64,000 nucleotides of DNA from Haemaphysalis longicornis (taxonomy: Eukaryota; Arthropoda; Arachnida; Ixodida; Ixodidae), in NCBI GenBank assembly GCA_013339765.2, contig JABSTR010001164.1, positions 558,001 through 622,000 on the forward strand, read 5' to 3'. Each line of letters opens with the position of its first letter. Within the stretch, counting starts at the first letter, position 1. A model generated the notes under the pieces. It ran no database searches and was not told where the DNA came from. It saw only the letters and a list, made by a program, of their open reading frames with translations. Position numbers and translations under genes: made by a program. Positions 10,194-22,227 of this stretch are shown here, one piece after another.

Positions 10194-13100
10194 CAAAAAA
10201 AAAAAAAAGACTGCGTTCTGCTGGTCTTCTATTCCTTCATTCAACACTTTTGTTCGTACCGTATATAAGTTCCCGCATTTCCACCTCTCCTCCCTTATCA
10301 CTGTTCCTAAACACATTTCTAATTTGTCATTTTATTCTCTCCTTCTCTTTTCAGCCGCTGACGAGCCATTGGACCAGTGAGTTGACAAGCATGTCCTTTC
10401 TCTACGCTAGCGCAGCCGGCAGGCGAGTGTGAACGCCCTCAGGCGCATTCGCGAGCAGATCTTCGCCGTGTGCGCTGGTAACAGCGTAATAGCGTTCCGG
10501 CCGCATGGCGGCATCGCAGGTGCTTCACTACAGCTAAAAGCGCGTTCCTTAGAACAGGCGATGGCGTGTTAAAGCAAACTCCAACAGCGACTGACCCGGA
10601 AAAAGGAGGTGAGCCCACTGCCGTGAATTCTGAAACGCCCGTACTTGCAAATGAAGTGGGTTTCAAAAGATAGCTTGAAGTTTAGCTAACGTGCACTCAG
10701 ATAAAGGTGAGCTCGGCGCCAGATAGAATAACCTGGAAAGTCACGGAAGAACATCAAGGAATCTTACCGAAGAATTACGTGCCAAAAAAAGAGAAAGAAC
10801 TGAATTTTCGCAAAAAGAATAAAGGAAGCTCACACTAACGCATGAGACTTGAAGGTAGCTAAGCTGTACGCAAACTTCGTGACCATCACCAAGGTTTAAG
10901 TCCACGATTGCAGCCGATCTGCTTCTTCTTCACTGCCGCAACTACCTTTACTCCATCATTGTTCCAATAAGTGGGAGCTTCTTTCATTTTTTGAACGTGC
11001 TAATCATTGGACATTACCTTGAAGGGGTTAACGCTATGGCGTGTCTTACCCGTTCTGAGCAAGTGTTGTCACGATTATGGCGAACGCTGGAGTTTTTTTT
11101 TTGGACAATCTTGGCCGATCTCTTTAAGTGGATATGCTTGGCTTGACAAATGGGCGCAGGGGACGCTGGGTGGTCGTCGTGAGGCACGCCCACGCACGAG
11201 CGTGTTCACGTGTGTGCGCTCGGCATTTTTTTTGTATTTTTAACTGCGGACACGAAAAATAACGATTCGCTAAGCAGCTTCGCTGTTAAAAAAACGGTGA
11301 AGTAATGCAGGTTCTAGTTTTCAAGACGATTTAGGTTCTAAATTCTTATCCTGAAAGAATATTTATGCAATGAGTTTGTCTTCCGTGATTGCGGGGTGCA
11401 CCCAAAAGGTGAAAAGTGGAAAATTACTCCCTTGCCGTGCTTGCAGTGTACAAGTTCTTTTAAGCATAAGGTCATGGTTTGATGTTGCATCGGTAACGAT
11501 TTCTTTTTTAAAGACCTGAATGCAACTTGCTGATTTCTGTACTGGCGTGTGTCCATACTTTCAAGGAGAGCACACTGTGTTACGTTCGAGTTTAAGTTAC
11601 TTCGGGGATTTCTACTGTGGTTGACGGGGTAATCCGCATGGCGGAATTATTTTTCCTTTTTTACTTGCCATTTTTTTTGTCTGCGCGTTTTTCCTGAACA
11701 GCAAGCACCTTTTTTGGCGGTCATAATCTAGCTTATGGCGCGATGAGTTTAAAATCCATGCGCGTAACAGCCCCCAAAAAATTCGGTGAAGTTGCCTAAA
11801 GAGCAGGGTTTATCGAATACACATACAAAATGAAAATTTACACCCACTGCAACGCAAAATATCTAATTGGACAAGTGCATCTGAACAAGACCCTAAAGGC
11901 GTGAACTCTATAAAATGTCAGAAATGACTGACAAACAGAACCATGGGAATGGCGAATTTTTTGTGTTTACGCGCGTAGCGCAAGTGATTCCTAGCGCACT
12001 GTCTCTTTGCACTCAACTTCGTCGTAGTATGTGCTGTCCCGCCACTTCCAATGTATTTTATTTTAGAGCGAGACTGTTAGCCTCTCGTTGGTCGGAAAGT
12101 TTCATGCCGTAAACAAAAAACCGAGGCCGGACCAAGCAGTTCTCGCTCAAGACACCAAGCGCACGCGTCAGGCAAATGAGGCGTGCAGCATTGCTCAGGA
12201 TGGCTCAGTATTCGTGTGAAGGAAAAGCCACAAAACAAGCGTCGAAACCACATGACGGCTGATAACGCGCCTGTGCGCAATGGGAACCCCCTCCATGTGT
12301 TCTGGAAAGGATTAGATTTGCAGTTGCTCTCGAAAGGGGAGGGGGTTTGACGTCATTCGTAGGTTAGCGCATGCGTCAGGCTAGGCAGGACCCAGAATTT
12401 CCCACCCAAGACGTTGAGAGCATGCGTCAGGACCCAACATTTCCACCAGAGATGCCGAGTGCGAGCGACATGCCCGCCGAGACGACGAGAAACATTTCAC
12501 ACCCTCCCCCATTAGCAAGTGTAGTGGTTTACAACAGCTTCACTGGACATTCACTTTCGCAGGTGGGATGGCGTCCATTTTTTAAAGCGAAACCAGTAAA
12601 AATTGAGCAGGAAAGATTACGGTTGGATCTATACTTCTTGTTGTTACGACTAGAGCTCGGGCTTAACAGCTAACAACCGCATTGGCGTGGGGCTTTTCGC
12701 GCCACTTTTTGAAGAGTGGTGCCGTGCTGCCGTCACTGCCAACTGTGACTTAGTTTTCAGCCGTGGCCAGTACTGTTATATAAACGGAAGGTCAAGGTTC
12801 AAGGAACCCTGCAACACTTCTTTCGACGTTTTTTTTTGAAATCTTAAATGTTTGGAGAACGTAGTCACCCAACACACCCAGTACTTAGATTAGGGGGCCG
12901 CAAAGTACCTCAGCAAAAAATACTGCTCTATCTATGCCCATCAGATAGCCTGTAAACTCACTCAAAAGATTTATCTCTTTCCCGGTCTTGACGTTTTTCT
13001 ACGGCTCAAATTACGTCACTAAGGCCATGTGGCAGCTGTTGGCCGGTTTTCCTTCAGTTGCAGCAATGAATGCTTTTCGATAGCAACTTTAAACATAAAG

Positions 13101-13309
13101 CCACAAAAACAACGCAGAAATGGGAGGCGCGCGTATCTGGTGCGACGAGCAAATCACGCAGTTCCGCTCCGTGCTGGTGATAACTATACCTTTCGCAGTG
13201 GTTTCAGACAGAAAAGAAATAGTGAAAGCGCTTATCGAAAGTTTTGCAGGGTCCCTTTAATTCTGACACGTCCCTTGCCGAAAGCTCTTGTTTGATTGCA
13301 GAGCCGGGC
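10194..13309. other. No feature seen
   Basis: About 3.1 kb without a recognised gene. There are A- and T-runs near 10195, 11093 and 12826 and a purine/pyrimidine patch at 10230-10350. No splice-flanked frame or repeat copy was found. Confidence 0.45.
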
Positions 13310-13740
13310 ATAGTTAATTGTCTCTGGGTACGCCCGAGTGAGCTCTGACCGCCGTGGACGGGACTGGCCGATACCTTTGAGGCGGCCGAATAGCGCGGTT
13401 CGCTGTTCACCGCGGTGTTTCTAGTAGGCCACGGAGAACGCGGGGACAGGACTTTTTCTCCGTCCATCCCCCCGCTCTTCGTCCGGGCGCTCGCGGTGAG
13501 CGCACGGAAGCAGTGCTTTCCCGACCGCAGCGAGCGAGTTCGGACTCAAGGCGCTGTTATTTTGGGCGCCCGCTCCCGCCCACCCCCCAAAACCTCCCCA
13601 CGACCAGCGGCCATATTTCACGAGCTCGGCGTTCTGTGGCTTTGCGGCCGAGATCTCAGCGTCGCTAATTCGAGAATTGAGCGTGCCCCGCGCTAAGCGC
13701 CTCAGCTTTCTCGTTTACACGTTTCGCACCCTTTTACTTT
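13310..13740. promoter_or_regulatory. GC/CpG-rich promoter-like block
   Basis: Sharp rise in G+C and CpG between AT-rich flanks, including GCGGTGAGCGCACGG and GCGCCCGCTCCCGCCC. Open frames on both strands here reflect composition. No TATA box or start codon could be assigned. It may be a CpG-island promoter of an unseen gene. Confidence 0.3.
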
Positions 13741-14097
13741 TAGGTTCGTTTTTTTCTTGAGAGATTGTTTTTGCGTCGTACTGAAGGCTACTAAACTGGT
13801 CGTTGTGAAAGGATTCGTTCTCCAAATAAAATCCGGAAACTAGGAAGCTATATCCATCACTAGTGACGAATTTATTCCTATGAGTTTAACAGCTGATAGA
13901 AATATGTGGGTTTGCACGGGATTCAAACAGGGCAGCTAATTTTTAGCAATTAACAGTCGAAACAAAAACAAACGCAGATATACTTACGGTTGTTTACGAG
14001 ACACGCGTTAGTCTGGTTTTATTATGTACGAGTATTTCAGAACAAAAACCGTGATTGGCCCCTTGAAACCTATGCGATGTATCTGCCGCAATAATAT
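13741..14097. other. No feature seen
   Basis: AT-rich, nothing recognised. Confidence 0.5.
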
Positions 14098-14512
14098 TAC
14101 AGCATCGTCGTCACCACCATCTTCAATACAACTCTATCTATGCCTACTGCAGGGACTGAAGGCTTCCCCCATAGACCTCCAACAACTCCTGTCGTGCGCT
14201 GCTGGAGTTCATTCTTTGCCCTCGAATGTCCGTATTTCGTCCCCGCATCGTGTTATTGTCCTTCCCCTTCTTCTAGACCTGTTTCTCGGTATCCACTCTG
14301 TTACCCTAATTGTCTACCAGTTTATCGGTTCGTTTCACAACATGGCCAGCCCAAGTCCATTCGTTTTTCTTTACTCGCACTGTGATATCATCTACTCGAG
14401 TTTGTTCCCTGAGCCATGAAGCTCGTTTTTTTTCCCCTAAGTGTTACTCCTATTATTATTCGTTCCATGGGCCGTTGAGCCGACCTAAGTCTGCTTTCAA
14501 GTTGTTCAGCTA
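14098..14512 (-). pseudogene. RTE-type LINE, 3' fragment
   Basis: On the minus strand the sequence encodes ASWLREQTRV-like residues (near 14395-14425), the conserved W(I/V)REQTRV motif at the end of RTE-clade reverse transcriptases, followed by decayed sequence and a 3' end rich in CATC/GATG triplets near 14100. The same motif recurs in the fragments at 22228, 27187, 33420 and 54635. Frames are broken throughout. Confidence 0.6.
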
Positions 14513-14513
14513 A

Positions 14514-14755
14514 GGCCTCAATGTTAAGGCGTTGTGCTGCTGAGCCCAAGGACGCGGGATCAATTGCCGGCTGCGGTGGCCGTTTTTCTGATGGAGGCGA
14601 AAAGCGAAAACGCCCGTGTGTACGAGATTTTGGCTCACGTAAAAGATCCCCAGGTGGTCAAAATTAATCCGGAGCCCTCCACTACGGCGCGCCTCATCGC
14701 TTGTGTAGTGTCGGTGCGTTAAATTCCAGCAATCAGTCAATCAATCAATCAGTAA
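14514..14755 (+). repeat. tRNA-derived SINE with (CAAT)n tail
   Basis: A tRNA-like head with GGCGTTGTGCTGCTGAGC and the B-box-like GGGATCAATTGCC is followed by a body containing TGATGGAGGCGAAAAGC, AAAGATCCCCAGGTGGTC and GAGCCCTCCACTACGGCG. It ends in a (CAAT)n tail at about 14730-14752. The body matches 58762-58940 closely, so this is a dispersed family. The length is typical for an arthropod SINE. Confidence 0.8.
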
Positions 14756-15183
14756 GGCGCCATGTTTCCGCTCCATATGTCATAACTGGCAGTATGTACT
14801 GGTTGTATATTCTTCTTGTGAGCGATATAGGCAGCTTACTTGTCATTATCTGGGAGTGCTTGCCGAGTGCATTTCAGACCACACCAATCGTACGCCGGAT
14901 TTTTTCCCTCGTAGTTGGGATCAGCACTGACGACCTGTTTAAACTGTATTCGTGCACTTCAAGGGTTTCATTGCCTAGGCTGTGCAGGGTGCTTCTTGCA
15001 CGTCTACTTGACATTGTGGTCCGTTTATTTAACCCTGCGACCCAGCTTTTTGAGCGAAGGTCATGAAGAATATTTTGCAGGGGTTGCTCAGATTCGCCGA
15101 ACAGCACTACTACGTCGTCCACAAATGTCGGGCACTTTAAGCCCCAGGCTTTACCAAGGGGTTACATACCAAACGCGCCGTGT
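14756..15183. other. No feature seen
   Basis: Open frames on both strands without recognisable domains; nothing else found. Confidence 0.4.
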
Positions 15184-15196
15184 ACATATATATAAT

Positions 15197-15229
<33 letters not shown>

Positions 15230-15247
15230 TAGTATATATATATATAA
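15184..15247. repeat. (TA)n tract, left
   Basis: Interrupted TA dinucleotide array. Confidence 0.95.
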
Positions 15248-15250
15248 ATC

Positions 15251-15383
15251 TAGAGAAAGATAAACTCACAAAAGCGCGCAGAAATAGTATAAGTAAAGAG
15301 TCGGATACACAGCAAGAACAATAACAACAATGTTTACTTACGTAGCGGCACGGGACTTGCCTTCATCAGAGTAAAGTTACATG
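15251..15383 (-). mobile_element. Penelope-like element LTR remnant with pseudo-hammerhead
   Basis: Between two (TA)n tracts, the minus strand reads CTGATGA (15363-15369), a 4-bp stem GGCA/TGCC with a 7-nt loop, then GCTACG. Penelope-like elements carry short hammerhead motifs with the core CTGATGA, stem II, GAAAC. Here the GAAAC box reads GCTAC, so catalysis would not be expected. Insertion into TA-rich DNA also suits this class. No reverse transcriptase or GIY-YIG frame is present, so the family call rests on this motif alone. Confidence 0.4.
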
Positions 15384-15405
15384 ATATATATATATATATA
15401 TAATA

Positions 15406-15471
<66 letters not shown>
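15384..15471. repeat. (TA)n tract, right
   Basis: Interrupted TA array mirroring the left tract. Confidence 0.95.
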
Positions 15472-15473
<2 letters not shown>

Positions 15474-15478
15474 ATCCC

Positions 15479-15790
15479 GTCAAACCTGGGGAGGGGCGAA
15501 GCATGCAGTGTATAAGTGTATTCTTGGCGCCTTGGCGTTTTTGGCAAAGGAGATGAAACCGCTTGCGGTAGAGGTATACAGCTTTGCTGTAAAAATCTAT
15601 TGTCTTTGAAGCACGAAGCTCTCTAGCACGAGGGCGCAAACCAGTGTCCCGGTGTTTTTCTAGCACGCGTTACGTTCTAGCGCGAGGCGTAAACGAGTTT
15701 CCCGGTGTTTTAGTACCGTCACTACATGAGACGAGGATTACGACGACAGGAGACGCCAAAACAGCCCCAACCCTTAAGGGGCTTCGCCCG
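15479..15790 (+). mobile_element. GGGGCGAAGC-type MITE, copy 2
   Basis: Starts TCAAACCTGGGGAGGGGCG and ends AAGGGGCTTCGCCCG. It contains two GCGAGG-type subunits, CAGTGTATAAG near the left end and ACTACATGAGACGAGG near the right, all shared with copies 1 and 3. No coding potential. Confidence 0.8.
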
Positions 15791-16429
15791 TAAAAAAATG
15801 GCGCCCTGCTTATGAATGCCGCGTAATATGGTTAGCATCCTTTTTCACATCAGCGTGGCGTCATTGTAATCATCAGCCTGTCTGTGTCTACCGAAGTATT
15901 GCGAGGACATCATTGTGAGTTCCATGTACCCCAGGCGCTGAGCCGGTCAGTTTTAAGTACAAGTACTATTGTGTGTTGCCGTTATTATCGTTATTGCCTT
16001 AAGATACTGTTCAAATTGGCGTTTACGGCAGCAGAAATGTTTTGGCGAACCAATCGATTTTATATATAATTTGTAAGCTTCCTCGGCCGCTACGGTGTCG
16101 TAGGAAAGGGATAACTTACGTTACGCGCAATTCCACGAAACAATGTAAACCATTTTTCTGCAGCAAGCTTGCTTTGGTTGCCTTATGTATCTACCCAGAG
16201 TCAGACTACACTTTTGTGCTTAAGTTACGACTCATTAGATTCTTGTATTGCTGCTACCTTTGGGGCACAGCATTGAGGAAGTGTTTTTGGCACAGGGAGT
16301 CGGTAAGATAATGTCACCTTAGGTAAGCTGTATATTTAATTTTAAGAGGATTGAGTCACGCACATACACTCCGTCTCTCATCTCACTGTCTCAATCGCTT
16401 CCCACGCCGACTCTTTAAATATTCCGGCA
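15791..16429. other. No feature seen
   Basis: A short AATCATCAGCCTGTCTG at 15868-15884 resembles the 3' tip of RTE elements but is too short to call. Otherwise nothing. Confidence 0.45.
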
Positions 16430-17506
16430 TTAAAAACAGAAGAAAAAATTTGGACAGTCCTGGCCTCAACAGCGTCTAAAAAGCGTGCTGCTCCGAGAGG
16501 CCCTGTCGTCTAGCTTTCCGTCACATTGCGTGGGCACTGGGACGTTTGCAAAAGATGGCTCGCCCACTGTTTCGCCGCCCGGCCGTTTTGCTGCTTTGCA
16601 GCAGTGCGGCCACGCTTTGTGAAGCAGCGGCATGAGTTCCCCAAGGTCTGGATCTCTCGCCAAGTGTGCGGCATCGCGTCTCCGTAATCTCAACCGAGAA
16701 TCACGGTCACCCGCCTTCCCGCCCACCTCTGCGCACCGCTGCGAGCCAGCTAAACGAGCGAGCGAGCGAGCGAGCGACCTTCCCAGGTGAAAGCGAACCT
16801 TCGGGAAGTCCCCTACTCTTGTATAGCCGCAAAAACAGGCAATCTGACGAGTTTATACAGTAGCGGCGCTGGGCCGACAGCGCGGCCCCGCGCGGAGCAG
16901 AGAGAGCTGAGAGCAGCGCCAGCATCTTCCAGCCTCCTCTCCTCCGCCGCCTCCAGACTGTGCGCACCACCCGCCCAGCCCTCGCCCGCTCTCTACCTGG
17001 CCCGGCCAATTCCATCCCTTCCCCCGCATCCCTTCTCTCCATCCTCTCGCTTTTACACCCATCCCCGTGGCCCGGTCCGGCCCACTTTACGAAAAAACCG
17101 CGCTGCGCCCGCCAGCCCCAGCGAGCCCCTCAAACCGAAGGGTGCCGTTCGACGTCGACCGACAGAGCTCGGAATACCACGAAGCGAACCAGAGCCCCCC
17201 GCCAGCCATTCTGATTTTCGGTGTCCGCCGCCGGTTCTGGAAGCCGCGCCCGCGGCTCGCTCTGCCCTTCACTCGGGAGATGTGCCCTCCGCTGGATTAA
17301 CCTCTTCTTTGCCGTGTGCTGCCTCGAGGGAGTGAGCGACAGAGGAGGCGAGAGGCGCCGGAGGAGAAGGAGGGGATAACGGTCCCCCTTCGCGTTGTGG
17401 TGATCGCCCCATCCGCCACGACGGCGCCCACCACGAGCCCGGACTGGTTTGGATTTTAGCGTCTTCGCCGTCGCCGCCGACACCCGTCCGTCGTGATGGG
17501 AACACG
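16430..17506 (+). promoter_or_regulatory. Large GC/CpG-rich promoter and 5' UTR-like region
   Basis: About 1 kb of strongly GC-rich, CpG-rich sequence, the most pronounced in the window, with a (GAGC)n tract at 16757-16776 and no repeat family recognised. It ends at a small ATG-GT arrangement (17496-17506). Many long frames on both strands (up to 182 codons) are what such composition produces. A CpG-island promoter for a plus-strand gene whose next exon lies downstream is the simplest reading. Confidence 0.4.
17496..17506 (+). CDS. Candidate tiny first coding exon (M-G-T-R)
   Basis: ATGGGAACACG is followed at once by GTAATG, a possible splice donor, giving M-G-T plus a split Arg codon. If unspliced, the frame stops at TAA after four codons. 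A very similar arrangement, ATGGGAGCACG|GTAACC, sits at 19852-19862 at the end of another GC-rich block. The similarity suggests alternative first exons of one gene, or two paralogous starts. No downstream exon was identified, so this is tentative. Confidence 0.2.
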
Positions 17507-17509
17507 GTA

Positions 17510-19329
17510 ATGCAATCCGCTGTAACCTTGCCCTACCCGCGTCGCGCGACGGCGCCGCTGGGCGCGATGCTGCGCCGCATGCCTCACGAATTCCACGGAT
17601 TACTCTTGCTCCGTGCATTTGTAGAGGTCGCGCTTAAGGCTAGCAGCTAAACGAGCGAGCCTTCAACATACATACGCAGCTCTTTCGCACGTGCTTACAT
17701 TAATGGTCGCGTAATAGGCGCGCTCTTTCAAAGTAAGCACCATCTTTGCATAAGTAATCACAAAAAAAAAACCTCTCGAGACGCTGATTTGACTAGTACT
17801 CCCCAGTTAATTTCTTTGGTTCAAAGTTCACTAAGAAGTAGTTCGGTTACAGTTAAATTCTTTGATTCCTACCGAAAAATCTATGGGAAGGGGGAGGGGC
17901 TCATAGTGGCACCGAAATTTAAATAAAACAAGGTGCGTTTCACTAGTACAGTGCGCAACACCCTTGTCTAAAACACTGAGTTCAACTTCAACTACTTACC
18001 TCTCGAAACTGCGGACTCAAACTTGTCACAAAAAACGTTGAGGTCAAAATATATGGCTAAGACTTCAGAATGACACAATAGGTTTCTTCAAATGCTTTTC
18101 GGCCGAGGCAAGGCAAAGGCTATAAGTACGAAACCTGTGTTATAGACAAGGGTGTTGTCCCTCTAGTGCATCATCGTTATTTATGGCAGTTGCGTGGTTC
18201 TGCCGATGTTTGTACAAATGACATGAAACTATGAAGTAATTTTTTATGTCGAAATATTTTTCATTTAGTAAGTGTCAGACGCGAAGGTTCATATTTAGAC
18301 ACAGCCACAGAACTACTCCGGAACCGTTAGTGTCGCTAGTGAGTGGGCGTCAAGCTTAAGGGTAGAGTCGTATCAGAACTCTTAAAAGGGAGATGTAACA
18401 GGACGCACTAGTTTGGTACAGTCTCTGCATTCGAGCTGTAACTGTACCCTTCACTGCAAGGCATCCCGCAAACCTGTCCAAGGAAAAAAAAGAGCGAGCA
18501 AGTGCATCGTTATGACGTCTTTAGTGGTGGTAAAATTGCTCGCTCAAAAATAACCGATCTATTTCTGCCAACACTCGGCGCTTCGCGCCGCGTATACTTT
18601 CTTTAAGTTAGTATCGTTTGCTCAGAAACTGCCTTGATTGTCCCGTGTTTCCATTCTTGTTGTCGCCGTGTGTTGCGCGCTGGTTTCATAGTGTAAACCA
18701 ATACCAACTAGCCCCGTTTTTTCCAGTTGCCTTGAAAAATAGTGTACATTTGGTGTCAAGCATGGCTTCCATGGCATTTCATCTATTATACTGCTGAAGT
18801 AACTTGACGTTTTATAAAGTGAAAACTTCTAGGCTTGCACGACAACTTTCAAATACGCTTCTAGTCAAAAATCAAGTACGCTTGTAGTACTACCTAAGAA
18901 TATCATGGTACCGATCGTAACAAATGGTAAACGTCCACTAATAACCCTTCGCAGATCTTTTTTTTTTCATCCTCGTTTCATCGGCATTTTGCTAGATAAC
19001 AATTTTAGTTTACTGGAGAAATGCTGTGAGACACCGCGAAAGAGGTTTCGCGAAAGAGGTCTTCGCAGAAGTTTCGCGAAAGAGGTCTTCCATTCAGCTT
19101 CATTTCTTCGCCTCTGGAAGCGCACAACACTGGATAAACACCTCGTTCAGAGCGAAGTTTACAAGTTCTAAAAATATAAAAGTGTCTTCGGTTTAAGGCA
19201 AGACAACTTCAGGGGATAGTGATACTGTTTTTGATACACTGTGCTGGCTCTAAATCGTGTTTTGAGGGGCTGGACCAGTTACAAAACTTTAGCAGAGACC
19301 CGTCTACCGGTTTAAAGGTTACTCTCAGT
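17510..19329. other. No gene; one local tandem duplication
   Basis: About 1.8 kb of AT-rich sequence, possibly an intron. At 19030-19090 the motif TTTCGCGAAAGAGG occurs three times, the last two followed by TCTTC within a ~26-bp tandem unit. Nothing else recognised. Confidence 0.5.
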
Positions 19330-19862
19330 CAAACCAAGTGGACGGCACCCGCAAGAATCTTGGATTATCCCAGTCTTTGCTGTACCGCGCATGCCAGAGC
19401 GACAGGGTGACCTTGACGGTGGGAGGGGGACCGTGCGCAAAACATTCGCTGACACTGCTCAAAGCGGAGATGACGGCCCCGGGACGCGGTCTCCTTCCCC
19501 GCCTCACTTTTCGCTGTTGTTGTTGTTTTTCGGGAGACTTTCTTTAGCCGCTTGTTCCTCGAGTGAAAGCGTTCGAAAGCTGTCTTCAGGCCAGCTGCCC
19601 CGGCCAAGCGGCGGACAAACTGGGCCACAGGAGAGGAGGGAAGGAGTCGGGGAATTTTCTTTTATTTCAAATATTCTCGGCCTGGTGTGGCTGCTCCACC
19701 GTCTTGTTTGCGGGAGTGAGGAGCTAATATTACAGCGCGCCTCCTTTTTGCCGTTCACTCCTCCTCATCTTCGTCACGCCCTACATTCGTGGGTGCCCTC
19801 CGCTAGCTCTTGTCAATTATACTGCATGCGGTTCGGGCCGCGGCCCGCCGGATGGGAGCACG
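19330..19862 (+). promoter_or_regulatory. GC-rich promoter-like block ending in second M-G-x-R start
   Basis: GC-rich sequence with GTTGTTGTTGTT and pyrimidine-rich patches, ending in GGCCCGCCGG and then ATGGGAGCACG|GTAACC (start codon 19852-19854, donor 19863). Parallel in layout to 16430-17506. No TATA box was identified. Confidence 0.3.
19852..19862 (+). CDS. Candidate tiny first coding exon (M-G-A-R)
   Basis: See the entry at 17496-17506. The two starts share ATGGGANCACGGTAA. They lie 2.36 kb apart on the same strand, as alternative first exons often do. Low confidence because the exon is only 11 bases. Confidence 0.2.
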
Positions 19863-19954
19863 GTAACCCTTGAAGCCTTCGAGATTGTTTCACCGTACTA
19901 AGGTTTTGCTCACTGTGAACAAAGTTTACTCAACCGGAGTGTTACATTCTCATC

Positions 19955-20408
19955 TTTTAACGCGAAAGTGTTTTATTCCGGGATACACAAAGATTTCACT
20001 CACGTCATATCCGTTACGGAAGTGACGCCAGCACAACGAAGCAAGCGGCCTGTAAAGGGTGCACCCCTGCACACAGGGTCTTCTTGCGGGGAAGACACCT
20101 TTTGTACAAAAGATTACGTATACTTACGTTATACTGAAGATTACGTTATACTAAAGGTTACGTTCGGGTTTTATATTTTAATACAAAAGTAGTTATATGC
20201 CGGAATACACCAAGATTTCACTGACGTCATATCCTCCACGGAAATGAAGCCAGTGCACTTTTGCCGAAGCAACCCGCCAGCAAGAAGTCGCTCGCCAAGC
20301 ACACCCACAAGACAGCTGCCGACCCGTAAATCATGCTTATCTGCGGATTTCGCAGCTCATTTCACTTTCGTGTTTTACTGATTCCTATGACAGAGAAATC
20401 AACCACAG
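19955..20408. mobile_element. Dimeric MITE with TGACGTCA sites, copy 1
   Basis: Matches 43393-43827 along its full length. It begins TTTTAACGCGAAAGTG, and near the end CACTTTCGTGTTTTA is an inverted version of the start. Inside, a module containing GATACACNAAGATTTCACT and ACGTCATATCC occurs twice, so the element is a head-to-tail dimer. The second module holds an intact TGACGTCA (20222-20229); the first reads TCACGTCA. No coding potential. Confidence 0.75.
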
Positions 20409-21334
20409 TTTTCTTACATTAATCATGTCGCAGCAACGCAGTGCAGCACATCAAGAACAGGGTGGTCTTGTATCGGTGCGTTAACGACTGTCCTGCGAAA
20501 GGGTGGGATATCCTTAACCCCAAGTCGATGCTGACGGCTTATTTCATCTACCGGTTATTCAAGTGTTCCTTCGTTCTTATACCAGAAGTATTTGCGACGT
20601 TCGTCACTCCTGAGATTTAGAAATTTAACTGGATAGCCAGAAACAAAACTGAATGCGCTGCTTGGGTTTTTACTACTGTCGCAAGTGTGGAAGCTCGCTA
20701 CAAAGCAAATATATTGGCAGTTTTATAAAGGTTCTGATTAAAAAATTTTCACTTAATAGGTTTTCAAAAAGGGCTGTTGGCTTTTGACAAGCTGCTTCTT
20801 TTTTAGCAGCTTTCGCCCAGGGCCTGCTTTATGATTTGGAGAGAAAAAAAAAGCATGCTATACAAACCGCGTCAACTTAGTTTCTGCGTTAAGCTGCATC
20901 CCGCAAACGTACGCTATCATTCAGCAATAACCATGTCACGTGGCGTAGCTATACAAGAAGTACTTACTTTTGCTTAAACGCTCTAGCAAAACACGCTTAC
21001 CCGACTTCTAGTGATACTTAGCCAGCCATTAAAAAAGTTTGCGGGGCGTCGGAGGCTGTCTAAATAGTTTCTTAGCTTCCTTCTATGGCTGTTCCCATAG
21101 CTCCAGGCACGCGAAACATCAGCTAGACAATTTACAAAATGTGCTTTTTTATTTTTTTATTTCTAGATTTCATGATCGATTTCTGAACTCAAGTTTGCAC
21201 AACATTGTTTTTTTTTATATTCGCTGAAATTTATTCTAGTACATGCAAGGGCTCTGAGCTCTTGATGGTTTCTAGCGACGAGTAGGAAAAAAAAAACATT
21301 AATTGGTGCAGTCAGGGGTCCTTTGCGGCGGTAG
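20409..21334. other. No feature seen
   Basis: AT-rich sequence with T- and A-runs. Nothing recognised. Confidence 0.5.
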
Positions 21335-21505
21335 TAGAGAGTTTTAGCTAACCGTTTTCGACGGTCCGCTCCGGTATCGGCGGCAAGATCAGCGCAACTG
21401 GAGCCAATGCCGTGCGCGGCCAAGCGCGCCACGCATGCGCAATGGCGCTCCCGCTTGCTATCGCAGCGGAGCGGGCCGTGAGAAACGGTCAGCTAAAACT
21501 CGCTA
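21335..21505. mobile_element. 171-bp TA-flanked MITE
   Basis: The left end TAGAGAGTTTTAGCTAACCG and the right end (reverse complement TAGCGAGTTTTAGCTGACCG) form ~38-bp terminal inverted repeats that continue into CGGNCCGCTCCG. Both ends start with TA, as expected for the TA target duplication of Tc1/mariner-type elements. The GC-rich core contains CGCATGCGC. Confidence 0.7.
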
Positions 21506-22227
21506 GTGACCTATTGTGAAAACAAGCGCGGCAGTTTTGTGTTGTAAGGTTTATGACCGTTTTTCGCACCAATTGTTAGTGACCCTATACTTAAAGAATA
21601 TTACCTACTTTCTTTATTTTCAAGGTTAAGGAAATATTCTGTTAGGAAGGGACCTAAGCCATTTTTCTATTTTATCATTGAGTCTGCAAGGCTATGGTTG
21701 AGTTGTGGTCACACTTAGGCTAGTAGCGCTGGAGTAGGCAGCAAGGAAACAGTTGGAATGTCTTTGGGAATAAATTCAAGCGACGAAGAAAAAGACATGA
21801 CACTTCTTCGGATTGTTGAAGGGTATTTAACAAATATTTAGCTTGGTATTTAACAATACCAACAACAATGCCACTGATAGTTAACAAAATTTTACGTTGT
21901 ACTTGGTCAGATAATACCGGGACTGCTTTAAAAAAAAAAAGTTATCATGAAATAACTCCAGTATGCGGTTCGTCTTGTTGTTGTTGGTGAGATGGGTTCA
22001 TATGTTCATAGCCCCATTAATGAATTGTTATTTGTTTGAATACCAACGTATTTCTAGGCACAATGAATCGAACAGTGTAAAACTATCACTAAACAGATAT
22101 CCGAAATTAGCTCATTCTCGTGAACCGATGAGGGCTTACAATTTATTTCAACATTGACAAGGCAGTCTACAACAAGGCGATAAATGCGGCATATTTTTTA
22201 TAATGAACTAGCAGTCAAAACACCGTT
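21506..22227. other. No feature seen
   Basis: AT-rich, nothing recognised. Confidence 0.5.

Noticed and set aside
16787..17618. Long frames (182 codons plus, 162 codons minus) in the GC-rich block
   Set aside because: Low-complexity Pro/Arg/Ser-rich translations typical of CpG islands; more likely promoter/5' UTR.
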